A stretch of 48,496 bases of DNA, taken from NCBI RefSeq assembly GCF_000747665.1, contig NZ_BBKT01000033.1, forward strand, positions 1-48,496. Reading direction: 5' to 3'. Of the stretch, positions 27,682 through 37,222 are shown one piece after another. Within the stretch, counting starts at the first letter, position 1; each line of letters begins with the position of its first letter. The notes beneath the pieces are model-generated. The model was not told the origin of the DNA, searched no databases, and saw only the letters and a program-made list of their open reading frames with translations. The position numbers were made by a program, and so were the translations under genes. The stretch is from Thermoanaerobacterium saccharolyticum. GTDB taxonomy: Bacteria > Bacillota > Thermoanaerobacteria > Thermoanaerobacterales > Thermoanaerobacteraceae.

Positions 27682-28551
27682 ATGGAATGGTTGGCCAGAT
27701 TGAATCAGGCTATTGATTACATTGAGAACAATCTGGACGGGAGTATTTCGTACGATAAAGCGGCGCAAATTGCTTGTTGCTCGACTTATTATTTCCAACG
27801 CATGTTTTCATACATTGCAGGTGTCCCGCTGTCCGACTATATACGCCGCAGGCGCATGACGAAAGCGGCTTTTGAACTGCTGACAACTGATATGAAGGTG
27901 ATGGATATCGCTTTGAAATACGGATATGAATCACCTACATCGTTTAACAGGGCATTTCAAAGCGTTCATGGAGTTTCTCCCAGCGTCGCGCGCGTACAGG
28001 GAACCATGCTGAATGCTTATCCACCTGTCAGGTTTTCAATTTCGGTCACAGGAGGCGGGAATTTGAGCTACAGAATCGAAAAAAAAGAAGCTATGAAAAT
28101 TGTTGGGGTCAGAACCGAGCTGCAGGAGGATATGGAACAAAACCAGAAAACAGTTCCGCTTTTTTGGGACAGGATTCTGGAAAGCACATTGTTTTCAGAC
28201 ATTTGCGGACTTGCAGGCAAGGATTCGTACGGTATTTTCGGGGTTACGGCATATACAAATCCGCAGAATATTTTTTACTACATTGCAGTTCCGACGGACA
28301 AGCCGGTGCCCGACGGCATGGTTGAGTTTGAGATACCTGCCGCCACATGGGTAATCTTTGAAAGCAATGGGCGCTTTAAGGAATCTGTCCAGAACATATT
28401 CAAAAGATTCCTTACCGAATGGCTCCCTTTTTCAGGATATGAATATGCCGAACTGCCGGACATAGAAGTATATCCTGTAGGCCATCAGGGGTCAAAAAGC
28501 GGTCATGCGGAAGTTTGGATTGCGGTCAGGAAAGAAGGGAGTGTGAAATAA
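27682..28551 (+). CDS. AraC-family regulator with GyrI-like effector domain
   Basis: A 289-residue regulator. Residues 1-105 hold two HTH motifs of the AraC/Rob type ([21 protein letters not shown] and [20 protein letters not shown], then GVSPS). From about 125 a GyrI-like (SOUL-fold) small-molecule domain follows ([18 protein letters not shown] ... [10 protein letters not shown] ... [11 protein letters not shown]). Rob and BmrR relatives sense toxic hydrophobic compounds with such domains. ATG 27682 has agggggtgaaa upstream. It overlaps the next gene (TAATG) and probably controls the GyrI protein and the exporter genes behind it. Confidence 0.9.
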   Translation: MEWLARLNQAIDYIENNLDGSISYDKAAQIACCSTYYFQRMFSYIAGVPLSDYIRRRRMTKAAFELLTTDMKVMDIALKYGYESPTSFNRAFQSVHGVSPSVARVQGTMLNAYPPVRFSISVTGGGNLSYRIEKKEAMKIVGVRTELQEDMEQNQKTVPLFWDRILESTLFSDICGLAGKDSYGIFGVTAYTNPQNIFYYIAVPTDKPVPDGMVEFEIPAATWVIFESNGRFKESVQNIFKRFLTEWLPFSGYEYAELPDIEVYPVGHQGSKSGHAEVWIAVRKEGSVK

Positions 28552-29009
28552 TGGATTATCAAATTGAAATCAGGGATATAGAACCTGTCAGAGTGGCCTT
28601 CACTAAATACAAAGGGATCGCCACCGAAGCAAACAAAGTATTTCCGAATGTATTCAAGGCCATTCGGGGCAAGACAAACGGCGCGCCGTTTATCTGCTAC
28701 TATGTGATGGATCAGGAATCCAAAACGGGTGAAATGGAGTTATGCGTTCCTACCGCTGAAACACCCAACGTGAATGGTATTACAGTAAAAGAAATGCCGC
28801 GAATAAAAGCGGTTTGCGTTACACATATCGGTTCTTATGAAACCATGCATTACGCATACGAAGCAATAGACTGCTATGCGCGGGAAAATAACCTGACCTT
28901 GCAGCCTCCATTCAGGGAAGTTTATATCAAGGGGCCCGGAATGTTTCTGAAAGGCAATCCCGACAAATACATTACAGAAATACAGTTTCCAGTGAAAGAG
29001 GGGCTGTGA
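28551..29009 (+). CDS. Stand-alone GyrI-like small-molecule-binding protein
   Basis: A 152-residue single-domain GyrI-like protein (VAFTKYKG near residue 17, [47 protein letters not shown]). Relatives bind or hydrolyse toxic compounds, or inhibit DNA gyrase; which applies here is unknown. ATG 28551 overlaps the stop of the AraC gene, and the ABC ATPase starts directly after its stop, so it belongs to a four-gene operon for response to a drug-like molecule. Confidence 0.85.
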   Translation: MDYQIEIRDIEPVRVAFTKYKGIATEANKVFPNVFKAIRGKTNGAPFICYYVMDQESKTGEMELCVPTAETPNVNGITVKEMPRIKAVCVTHIGSYETMHYAYEAIDCYARENNLTLQPPFREVYIKGPGMFLKGNPDKYITEIQFPVKEGL

Positions 29010-29969
29010 ATGCGGGCAATTGAAGTCAACCAATTGGTCAAGCAGTATAAGAACGGCATCAGAGCCTTAGACGGTTTAAACTTGGAAGTTAGCTGCGGAG
29101 AGATTTTCTCTCTGCTAGGCCCGAACGGGGCGGGCAAGTCTTCCCTCATCAACATCCTTACAACTCTTTACAAGCATACATCCGGAAATGTAACCGTGCT
29201 GGGCAAGGATCTATGCAAGGAGCCTAGCTGGATCCGTACACAGATTGCCTGTGTTGCGCAGCGCATTTCCATTGATGAGCATCTGTCGCTGATGGAAAAT
29301 ATGATATTTCAAAGCAGACTCTATAAGGTGGAGGATGCTGAGGCAAAAAAGAGGATTGATGCCCTGATAGACAGCTTTGGACTATCACAGTATTTGAAAT
29401 ACCCGGTTTCCTCTTATTCGGGAGGCGTTAAACGCCGGCTGGATATCGCAATGAACATGGTTTCTTATCCTAAAATACTTTTTTTAGACGAACCGACGGT
29501 TGGCATGGATATTGTTTCCCGGAAGGCCATGTGGGAAATCATGCGGAAAATACGGGATGACTTCGGCACAACGATTTTTCTGACCACCCATTACCTTGAG
29601 GAAGCTGATCAGCTCAGTGACACCATCTGCATTATGAAGGAAGGCCGCGAATTGGTGCAGGGAACTCCCGTAAGCTTAAGAAAATATATTCATCAAAATA
29701 TGCTCCGTATAGGCTTCTCTGATAAAGAAAAAACGGAAAAATGCGCTAAGAAGCTTGCCCAGACCAATATGCTTCCATTTATAAACGTCCGTGAAAACTC
29801 AATATATGCTGATGCTGGTGAAGATAGAAAGATCTTTGAAAATGTCAACAAGTGGCTTTTTGAAAATGATGTTTCCTTTGAGGCTGTTGAAATCACGCAG
29901 CCTAGCCTCGAAGATGTGTTCTTAAAGCTGACAGGTGCGGAAGGGGGGGTAAACAAATGGATACAATAA
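29010..29969 (+). CDS. ABC-2 exporter ATPase (DrrA type)
   Basis: A 319-residue ATPase of the daunorubicin-resistance (DrrA) group. Walker A is GPNGAGKSS near residue 37, the signature is YSGGVKRRLDIAMNM, Walker B is ILFLDEPTVGMD, followed by TTHYLEEAD. The extended C-terminal part (about 220-319) typical of DrrA is present. It starts immediately after the GyrI gene stop and overlaps the permease gene by 13 bases. Confidence 0.93.
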   Translation: MRAIEVNQLVKQYKNGIRALDGLNLEVSCGEIFSLLGPNGAGKSSLINILTTLYKHTSGNVTVLGKDLCKEPSWIRTQIACVAQRISIDEHLSLMENMIFQSRLYKVEDAEAKKRIDALIDSFGLSQYLKYPVSSYSGGVKRRLDIAMNMVSYPKILFLDEPTVGMDIVSRKAMWEIMRKIRDDFGTTIFLTTHYLEEADQLSDTICIMKEGRELVQGTPVSLRKYIHQNMLRIGFSDKEKTEKCAKKLAQTNMLPFINVRENSIYADAGEDRKIFENVNKWLFENDVSFEAVEITQPSLEDVFLKLTGAEGGVNKWIQ

Positions 29970-30712
29970 ATATTTTATGGCGCAATATGAAGTGGCGATT
30001 TCAAAACCCAATTTCAATCCTGCTTACCATTATACAGCCGCTCATCTGGCTGGCTTTGTACAGTGCGATGGCGGGCCAGTCCATGCGGAATGTGTCCGGC
30101 GGAAACTATACGGCTTTCATTCTTCCCGGTATTATGGTGCTTGTAGCAATGGCTTGCTGCAGCAGCGGCGGATACCTTAACTTCATCATGAAAACAAAAG
30201 GCAGTTTTTACAGAATATTAATAGCGCCTGTGAAGCGAAGCTCCATTGTTTTGGGTCAATTGCTGGAAGCGGTTTTGCTGTCGCTCATTGAAGCAGGCAT
30301 TTTGCTGGTATTGTCCATGACCATGTCGGTGCGTATAGCATCGGGCTTTGCCGGACTGCTTCTGATTCTGCTCCTTGTTTTCCTTGCGGCATTTTTTATG
30401 TCGGGGCTATCGTATGCTATCAGTTTGTGTCTGCCCAATGAAGCAATTTATGAAACCATCATGAATCTCATTGTGCTTTCCATCTTTTTTACCAGCACGG
30501 CATTATTTCCGATGGACGGCATATCGGGCGGCTTGAAAATCGCTGTAATGATTAACCCCTTCACGCATATTATAAACAGCTTGAGGAGTTTGATTCTGGG
30601 AAGCTCCGTTGATTGGCAGAACTTATTGCTTGTGGCGGCTTTATTTATATGCCTTTGCCTTGGCAGCTTTGCACTGGCAATGTGGAGAATCAAAAAGGAA
30701 ACCGATAATTAA
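29957..30712 (+). CDS. ABC-2 exporter permease (DrrB type)
   Basis: A 251-residue ABC-2 membrane protein with about six hydrophobic segments and the family features FILPGIMVLVA and a C-terminal membrane segment near residue 222-243. The conserved NPFTHIINSLR loop is present. It forms the exporter with the preceding ATPase. The product would be an efflux pump for a hydrophobic toxic compound, in line with the GyrI domains next door; the substrate is inferred. Confidence 0.92.
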   Translation: MDTINILWRNMKWRFQNPISILLTIIQPLIWLALYSAMAGQSMRNVSGGNYTAFILPGIMVLVAMACCSSGGYLNFIMKTKGSFYRILIAPVKRSSIVLGQLLEAVLLSLIEAGILLVLSMTMSVRIASGFAGLLLILLLVFLAAFFMSGLSYAISLCLPNEAIYETIMNLIVLSIFFTSTALFPMDGISGGLKIAVMINPFTHIINSLRSLILGSSVDWQNLLLVAALFICLCLGSFALAMWRIKKETDN

Positions 30713-30759
30713 AAAACATCGTTGGTTACTGAAAGGATATTTTAAAGAAGGTGAAAGGC

Positions 30760-30819
30760 ATGCTAAAGTTAAAAATTAAACTAAATCTGAAGCTAAAAAA
30801 ACTTGCTTTGAATAAATAA
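30760..30819 (+). CDS. Candidate 19-residue Lys/Leu-rich peptide
   Basis: A very short frame, MLKLKIKLNLKLKKLALNK, has a good ribosome site (aaggtg, 6 bases from the ATG) and stops just before a small gccc/gggc hairpin with ttttctttt. Nearly half of the residues are lysine and the rest mostly Leu/Ile in an alternating pattern, giving strong positive charge and amphipathic character. It sits 48 bases after the exporter permease. It could be a membrane-active peptide, a leader peptide or chance. No family known to me. Confidence 0.35.
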   Translation: MLKLKIKLNLKLKKLALNK

Positions 30820-31205
30820 AGCCCGATTCAGGGCATTTTCTTTTCTAATCGACAAAAAGTGGCAGTTATCACCGAGTAGAAAGGCAGAGTTTACATTGCA
30901 CCATATTTCGCAAAGTAAAGATGAAGAAATATCCATAAGCGCAAACAAGAAAAATTCGGCATGACAACACCTGCCGAACTTAAATAGAAGCTGAGCGTAT
31001 GGCGGATGCTGCCGTGTAGGTTGGAGCTGACGAGGTTGATATTGTATGATATGTACTTCATGCAATATCAAGCGGTTCTCTGCCAATATACATAAGGCAA
31101 AAGCTATACGCCGGAAAAGATTCCATCCCCGTATAAAAAGACAATACAGCGCAAAAAGCGATGACGACCCTTAGGCAGGGCGCTGCTTGATAGAATAGTT
31201 TTTGC
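30820..31205. other. Gene-free junction between the efflux island and the prophage
   Basis: No convincing gene is seen. The stretch holds a weak hairpin at 30821-30834 with a T-rich tail, a stem ttcggc / gccgaa near 30956-30979, and a perfect 9-bp stem ttgatattg / caatatcaa (31036-31044 with 31063-31071). Several short frames are broken by stops, as in a decayed gene. Integrase and repressor genes expected at a prophage left end are missing. Confidence 0.5.
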
Positions 31206-31245
31206 GGCCGAGTTTACGAATTTCAGTAAACTCGGCCGCTTTTGT
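31206..31245 (+). terminator. Strong GC-rich terminator
   Basis: The perfect 13-bp stem gcggccgagttta / taaactcggccgc with a 10-base loop is followed by tttt. It insulates the prophage genes from upstream transcription. Confidence 0.9.
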
Positions 31246-31323
31246 GTTTGCGCTGTTTTACAGGGATGCCGCAGTCCTCCCTGCCTCCTTTCCCTGAGTT
31301 TTCGGGAAAGGAGGTGGAAACGG

Positions 31324-31722
31324 ATGGACAAGGAGTATGTCATTGAACTGAACAGCAGGCAGATTCCGGTCAGCAAGGAAGTATACGATGCCTTCAAGCG
31401 CCCTGCTTGGAAAGAGCGCAAGCGCAGGCAGGTTCGCGCTGAAAAGGAGCTGTCGCTTGAAGCGTTTGCGGATGCCGGGTTTGAGCTTCCTTCCGATGAG
31501 GCGCTTGTTGACGAGATCGTCGAGGACAAGCTTTTGCTGGACATGCTGTCCAAGGCGCTTTTGGAATTGACCGACGATGAGAGGTTTCTGATTAATGAGC
31601 TGTTTTACAACGGCAAATCGGAACGCGAGCTGTCTAAAGAAACCTGTGTGCCGCGAAAGACGCTCGCCTACCGCAGAACTAAAGTGTTGGAGAAACTGCG
31701 AGGGCTGATTGAAAAAATGTAG
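31324..31722 (+). CDS. Phage/mobile-element sigma-70 region 4-like protein
   Basis: A 132-residue protein with a C-terminal sigma region 4-type HTH (LTDDERFLINELFYNGKSERELSKETCVPRKTLAYRRTKVLEKLRGLI). The N-terminal part (MDKEYVIELNSRQIPVSKEVY) is typical of a family found near the start of clostridial prophage and ICE gene blocks. The ribosome site gaaaggaggtgg is excellent. It may promote late or replication gene expression. Confidence 0.85.
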   Translation: MDKEYVIELNSRQIPVSKEVYDAFKRPAWKERKRRQVRAEKELSLEAFADAGFELPSDEALVDEIVEDKLLLDMLSKALLELTDDERFLINELFYNGKSERELSKETCVPRKTLAYRRTKVLEKLRGLIEKM

Positions 31723-31805
31723 AAAAAATTTCGCCCACCAGCCCCCTAACTTTCCTTTGGATTGTGAGGGGGTTTTTTTATTGCCCCGGATCGGAGGTGA
31801 AGGAC

Positions 31806-31997
31806 GTGAGAAAAAGCGTAAATGCCGCTTTGACGCAAAGCGGGGAAACGGCGGAAGAACTGGTCGGCATCCTGAACGCCATCAGCGTGGTGTCAAAGCG
31901 GCTGGCAAAGAAGCTGGCGACGCTCGAAAAGCCGCCTGACGAAGGGAGAGATAAGACTGATGGAACAGCCGAAACCGCTGCTGCCCATGCCGATTAA
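31806..31997 (+). CDS. Small unknown phage protein
   Basis: A 63-residue helical protein that begins at GTG 31806 with ggaggtgaagg upstream. Of the start codons in this frame it is the only one with a ribosome site. It overlaps the start of the helicase N-terminal fragment by 38 bases. No function is apparent. Confidence 0.6.
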   Translation: MRKSVNAALTQSGETAEELVGILNAISVVSKRLAKKLATLEKPPDEGRDKTDGTAETAAAHAD

Positions 31998-32130
31998 AGC
32001 CGCGCCGTATAAACATCAAATTGAAGCGTTCAATTTTGTTTGCGAGAAATTCGGCCTTGTTCATGGAGGTGAGGCAGTTGAAAACAAAGTGCCGCAGATG
32101 CGGGAAAATGATCAGCCGAAAGCCAAGTGA
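31960..32130 (+). pseudogene. SNF2 helicase, N-terminal (Q-motif) fragment cut off by an HNH gene
   Basis: ATG 31960 (gggagag upstream) opens a frame MEQPKPLLPMPIKAAPYKHQ then IEAFNFVCEKFGLVHGG, which looks like the Q-motif region that normally precedes the Walker A loop of phage SNF2-type helicases. The rest of that helicase resumes at 32629, after an HNH endonuclease gene of about 550 bases. From about 32070 the fragment runs into sequence of the inserted gene and ends at 32130. I infer that one helicase gene was split by insertion. A split but functional protein is possible in principle. Confidence 0.6.
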
Positions 32131-32629
32131 AGCAAAGAAAAGAAATAATCTTTTCTGCTCAAAGGAATGCCACAGGCTTTTTATGCAAAACGGCAGAGAG
32201 ACTGCCTGCGATTGGTGCGGAAAAGCTGTATACAAGCCGCAGTAGTCTAAAATCAATGCGCATAATTTTTGCAGCGCGGCTTGCCGCAATCAGTGGCTCG
32301 GCAAATACAACGCCGAGGTTATCAACGTTGCAGGCCATTCAAAAGGCCATAAAGCGCGTTATCTCACCGAGCTTAACGCGCGGCGCAACCCTCTGTGCAG
32401 GATAGCGGAAAATCCGAAAACCGTCAAATCAAGCGCATACCGCAGCATTATTGAAAAACACATTGGGCGGAGGCTGAACGGCAGCGAAATTGTGCACCAC
32501 ATCAACGGGAACCGGTCGGACAACAGGATCGAGAATTTAAAAATAATGTCTCCCTCAGAGCATACGCGGCTTCATATGCAAGCTGCAATCAAGAAGTATC
32601 GGGAGCTTTTTGAAGGGGGTGGTGATTAA
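32078..32629 (+). pseudogene. HNH endonuclease with zinc-finger N-terminus, one in-frame TAG
   Basis: Start TTG 32078 has ggaggtgag 7 bases upstream. The 183-codon frame begins with cysteine pairs (CRRCGKMI, CSKEC, CDWCGK, CSAAC) that suggest treble-clef zinc fingers and ends with the HNH motif EIVHHINGNRSDNRIENLKI. It is interrupted once by TAG at 32243-32245, otherwise open to TAA 32627-32629. It lies inside the helicase gene, the behaviour of a free-standing homing endonuclease. There is no room for a group I intron core around it. Confidence 0.75.
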
Positions 32630-33998
32630 TGTCAAAAGAAAACGCTTTGTCAAGGGGCGTCGCTCTTTTGATGGAATAGACATGGGCACCGGAAAGAGTT
32701 TGACAAGCATCGCGGTCACCGGCGCTTTGTATCAGGCGGGCAAAATCCGCAGGGTTCTGGTGGTGGCCCCGCTCTCCATCTTGGGAGTCTGGCGGGAAGA
32801 GTTAGAGAAGTTCGCGGATTTCGATTACAGCCTTGCGGTTCTTGAAGGCAGCGCCGCAAAGAAAATCGATACCCTGCGGCACATGCGCGGCTCTCCCCTG
32901 CAAGTCGCGGTGATCAATTATGAATCGGCATGGCGTTTGGAAAAGGAACTGTCCGAATGGAACCCCGACATGATTATCGCGGACGAAGGACACAAGATCA
33001 AAACCCACAACATCGCTGCTTCAAAGGCTATGCACCGGCTGGGCGCGCGGGCAAGGTACAGGCTGCTGCTCACAGGTACGGTCATTACCAACAAAGCCAT
33101 CGATGTATTCAGCCAGTACAAATTCTTGAGTCCCGCCATCTTCGGCCAGAGCTTCTATGTATTCCGCAACAGGTATTTTGATATGGTCGGCTACGGGAAC
33201 CACACGCCGGTGCTGAAAAAATCAATGGAGCAGGATTTGATGAAAAGGCTCCACAGCGTCGCGTTCCGGGCGACCAAGGCAGAATGCCTGGATTTGCCGG
33301 AAACCACCGACATTGTGCGGCATGTGGAGCTGGAGAGCGCCGCCATGAAGATTTACAGGGATCTGGTAAGGGACAGCTACGCGGAGCTTGGCAAGGGAGA
33401 AGTGACGGCCACAAACATACTGACGCGCCTGCTCCGGCTGTCGCAGATAACCGGCGGCTTTATAGGCAGCGACGAAGGCGGCCCTGTGCAGCGCATCAGC
33501 ACAGCAAAGCAGGAAGCGCTGGAGGATATTATCGAGGATGTGTTGCAAAGCGGCAAAAAGCTGGCGGTCATGGCGCGGTTCATACCGGAAATCAAAGCTA
33601 TCTGCAGGATCCTTGAGAAAAAAGGCGTCGGGTACTCGCTCCTGATGGGCGGAGTAAAAGACCGGGTGGAGCAGGTGGCGGCGTTTCAGAACGACCCGGA
33701 GGTTCAGGTGTTTGTCGGACAGATAGCCACAGCGGGGCTTGGCGTGACGCTGACCGCCGCCAGCACCATGGTGTTCTATTCCCTTGACTACAGCATGTCC
33801 AATTTCGAGCAGGCAAAGGCGCGCATCCACCGGGTCGGGCAAAAGGAAAACTGCACCTATCTGTACCTGACGGCAAAAGGCACTGTGGATGAAAAAGTGC
33901 TGAAGGCTCTGAGGGACAAAGCGGATCTGGCGAGGATGCTGGTGGACGATTACAGAAGCGGGCTCAATCCTTTTGCGGCAGGGGGTGAAAAAGCATGA
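32629..33998 (+). pseudogene. SNF2-family helicase, main part, 1-base deletion near the Walker A loop
   Basis: Phage DNA translocase/helicase. ATG 32629 overlaps the HNH stop (TAATG) and has gggggtgg upstream. It reads MSKENALSRGVALLME, then a stop at 32677; adding one A restores the frame into MGTGKSLTSIAVTGALYQAG. Later motifs are intact: DEGHK (motif II), LLTGT, the C-lobe FVGQIATAGLGVTLTAA and ARIHRVGQKENCTYLYL (motif VI). Length and motifs fit the SNF2 protein of clostridial siphovirus replication modules. Broken twice: by the HNH gene upstream and by this deletion. Confidence 0.8.
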
Positions 33999-34417
33999 AC
34001 GAGCAAGGCGAAAAAATGTTTGAACTGGCCGAGCAGCTTAAAGAACTCAAAGACCTGAAGAAATCCGCCGAGCAGGAGCTCAAGGAAATCAACGACAAAA
34101 TCGACGAGACGGAATACCGCCTGTCGGAGCTGATGGCGGAAACCGAAACGCAGAACTTTACCCGGGGCGGCGTGATGTTCTACCTGACCGGCACGACGAG
34201 GGCGGCGGCTGCCGCGGGCCGGAAAGAGGAGCTGTACTCCGCGCTCAAAAAAGCCGGGTTCGGCGACCTTGTCTATGAAACGGTCAACGCCAATTCCCTG
34301 TCGGCTTTTGTCAAGGAGCAGATGGAAGAAAACAACGATGAACTTCCCGGCTGGCTTTCATGGCTTGTGAACGTCTTTGAAAAGACTACGGTCGGGATGA
34401 GAAAAGCGGCAAAGTAA
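33995..34417 (+). CDS. Coiled-coil phage protein of unknown function
   Basis: A 140-residue protein that starts four bases inside the helicase gene end (ATGA overlap). Residues 8-50 form a heptad-like Leu/Glu/Lys coiled coil. The C-terminal part (LYSALKKAGFGDLVYETVNANSLSAFVKEQMEENNDELPGWLS) is familiar from clostridial prophages between helicase and polymerase genes. Function unknown, perhaps an accessory to replication. Confidence 0.75.
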   Translation: MNEQGEKMFELAEQLKELKDLKKSAEQELKEINDKIDETEYRLSELMAETETQNFTRGGVMFYLTGTTRAAAAAGRKEELYSALKKAGFGDLVYETVNANSLSAFVKEQMEENNDELPGWLSWLVNVFEKTTVGMRKAAK

Positions 34418-34463
34418 TCATGCGAAAAGTAAAAAACACATTGAGAAATGGAGGTATGGAATT

Positions 34464-35230
34464 ATGTTGGCTAAAAAAGAAACATCGTTAACAAAGCAGG
34501 ACAATGGTTTTTTAAGGCTTGCCGATTTCAACATGGCAGGAATGATGGCAGAAGAGCTGGACGGCCTGGATATGAGCTTTGAGCGGATTAAAATCCCGTC
34601 GGCGGGCAGCACCGTCTTTGAAGTGCCCGGCGAAAACCCGGGCGAGCCGGATACGGTCAAGGAATTTTCAGCGGTGATCCCTATCATCATCCGCTTCATG
34701 CTTACTATAAGACAAAATATACCGGAGGCAGCCAGCCGCCCGACTGCGGAAGCTTCGACAGCGTAACCGGCGAAGGCGACCCCGGAGGAAATTGTGCCGC
34801 CTGCCCGCTGAACCGGTTCGGCACAGGAGAAAACGGCAGCAAGGCATGCAAGAACCGCCGCAGGATCTATGTGCTGCGGGAGGGGGAGATTTTCCCGCTG
34901 CTTTTGCCCCTCCCCACCGGTTCTTTAAAAGAGTTTACGAAATACATCAAGCGGCTGCTGTCCAAGGGCAGGAAATCCAACAGCGTAGTGACACGTTTTT
35001 CTTTAAAGAAAGCCACCAACAGCGGCGGCATTGCCTATTCGCAGGCGCAGTTTGCCATCGACAGGACGCTGACGGCCGAGGAATACGCGCTTATCGGCAG
35101 GTTGTCCGAGCAGGTCAGGGCATACAGCAAGCGGGTTGGTTTTGAGGTGGACAATACGGCTGAAACGGACATTGATGAAGAGATGTTTGCAGATCCCGAA
35201 ACCGGCGAGGTTATAGAGCCGTTAAAATAA
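34464..35230 (+). pseudogene. Conserved phage replication-module protein, 1-base deletion
   Basis: ATG 34464 (ggaggtatgg upstream) opens MLAKKETSLTKQDNGFLRLA and runs to EFSAVI near 34680. There the frame changes and continues YHHPLHAYYKTKYTGG, a cysteine-bearing NCAACPLNRFG segment and GSLKEFTKYIKRLLSKG to 35230. One missing base explains it. The whole would be about 255 residues. I recognise it as a common neighbour of the phage family A polymerase, with possible zinc ligands, but know no function. Confidence 0.7.
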
Positions 35231-35297
35231 GGACGATGCCTGGGGCGCGGGAGCAGGATTTAGTCCTGTTCCCCGATTCAAGCGGAGAGGAGGGACT

Positions 35298-37218
35298 ATG
35301 GAATACAGATGCGTGACAGATTTTGCGGAATTACGGGAGTATCTCGATAAAGCGCGCCTGGTTGCCTTTGACTTTGAAACCGCGCCCCGGGAGGAATACC
35401 GCAGGGATGAAAAGGCGGCGCTGGACGCCCATAAGGCGGATATCGCCGGAGTGAGTTTCTCCGTTTCCGAAGGAACGGCGGTTTATGTTCCGTTAAGGCA
35501 TAAAACAGGAAGGAATGCCGGTTCGCCGGATAAGATCATGCAATGGCTGCAGAGAGGGTGTTTGCCAATCGAAAGGTTGTAAAAATCGCTCACAACCTGA
35601 GCTTCGAGGCGATGTTTCTGTACGCCCTCGGCATTGTGCTGCAGCCGCCCTGCTATGACACCATCGCGGCGGCGCAGATGACGCTGAAAAGCAATACAGC
35701 TTTCAGGACGCTTGCAGAAAGCGGGCTGAAAACGCTGGCGCAGGAGCTTTGCGGCGCGGGGCTTCCAAGCTTTGAAACGGTTACATCAGGAAGATATTTT
35801 GACGAACTGGATCCGCAGGATGAAGAAACCTTCCGCTATGCCTGCGCCGACAGCGATTTTACCCTGCGACTGTATCATCTGTTCAATAACTGGTTTGACC
35901 GGTATCTGCCCAAGCACCGCTTTATTGTGGAAAAGCTTGAATCACCTGCGGCGGTTTACTGCGGGCTTATGAAGCATAACGGCCTGCTTGCGGATGAGGA
36001 ACTGATGCGTGCAAGGCAGGAGGAGGCCGAGGAAAGGATTAAGCAATTAAAAGAAGAGATCGCTTTTATGACCGGCGACGTGAATATCGGGGCGAACGCT
36101 TCAACCTCGGCTTTCAAGAAATATCTGTACGGCGATTTGAAGCTGCCAGTGTTCAAAACGACGGCCAAATACCAGGAAGCCATGGACGATGAGGCCATGA
36201 TCCTGCTTGCGGAATGGTGTGCGGAAAACTGTCCGGAGCTTGCGGCGCTGTTTGAACTGGTGCAGGAGTACCGCAGATGGGGAAAGATCAAATCTACCTA
36301 CATAGACGGGTATCTGGAGCATATAAACAGCGCCACCGGCAGGATTCATCCTGACATATTCCTGCTGGGCACCGAGACGGGACGCTTTGCCTCAAGAAAC
36401 CCCAATATGAAGAATTGTCCGCAGAAAGACAATGACCCAATAGGTGTACGAAAATTTATCATTGCACCAGCCGGAAAGGTTCTTTTATCCCTTGACTTTT
36501 CGCAGATAGAACTGCGCGTCGGAGCGTTTTATTGCAGGGACAAACGTATGCTGGAAACTTACCGTACAGGTGGTGATATCCATGCGCAGACTACCTCTGT
36601 TATTTACCGCATTCCTTTTGAGGAGGCAGCAGACAAAAATGCTCCACATTATAAAGAGCGCAGAACCATCGCAAAGAACTGCAATTTCGGTGTGTTCTAT
36701 GGACTGTTTCCCACTGGCTTACGGAGGACACTAAAATTTAAAGCCGGCCTAAACCCAACTTTGGCCGAATGCGAGACCATCATTCAAAACTTGAAGGCCG
36801 GATATCCTGGTCTTGCCCGATGGCAGGATGAAGTTAAAAAGCGGACTGCTGCAAGCTGCTATACAGAAACATGGCTGGGCAGGCGAAGGTACCTGTTGGG
36901 AATTCGGTCATCCGACTGGGGCAAGAAGTTGTTCGCTGAGCGGTGTGCATTAAATACACCTATTCAGGGTACAGCGGCAGATATTTTAAAGCTTGCTTGC
37001 GCATCATCAGTGGACTTCCCGAAAGGCTCTGGCTGAAACCGCTGCTGCAGATACATGACGAGCTGGTTTTTGAATTGCCGGAAGACAAGGTGGATGAAGC
37101 AGTTGCCTTTATAAAAAAGTGTATGGAAACACAACCCTTCCCTGAATTTGATGTACCTATCGTGGCAGAAGCCTCGATAGGCAAAAATTTTGGAGAAATG
37201 AAAGAAATGGAGGATTGA
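35298..37218 (+). pseudogene. Phage family A DNA polymerase, two 1-base deletions
   Basis: Reads as a PolA-type replicase of about 640 residues. Part 1 (ATG 35298, gagaggaggg upstream) begins a 3'-5' exonuclease domain with VAFDFETAP. A lost base near 35557 shifts to VFANRKVVKIAHNLSFEAMF. The polymerase part has LLGTETGRFASRNPNMKNCP, LSLDFSQIELRVGAF (motif A), RRTIAKNCNFGVFYGLFPTG (motif B), and after another lost base near 36990 LLQIHDELVFELP (motif C). All catalytic motifs are visible, so decay is recent. Not functional as given. Confidence 0.85.
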
Positions 37219-37222
37219 TGTT

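Noticed and set aside
28100-28354. Alternative plus-strand frame inside the AraC-type gene
   Set aside because: The GyrI domain is continuous in the main frame. The alternative has no ribosome site and a biased composition.
32078-32629. Group I intron or intein in the helicase gene
   Set aside because: The inserted segment is almost entirely the HNH reading frame, leaving no room for an intron core. There are no intein splice-block residues and the frame has its own start and stop.
33109-33876. Long open frames antisense to the SNF2 helicase gene
   Set aside because: They mirror a strongly motif-bearing gene, lack ribosome sites and arise from high GC content.
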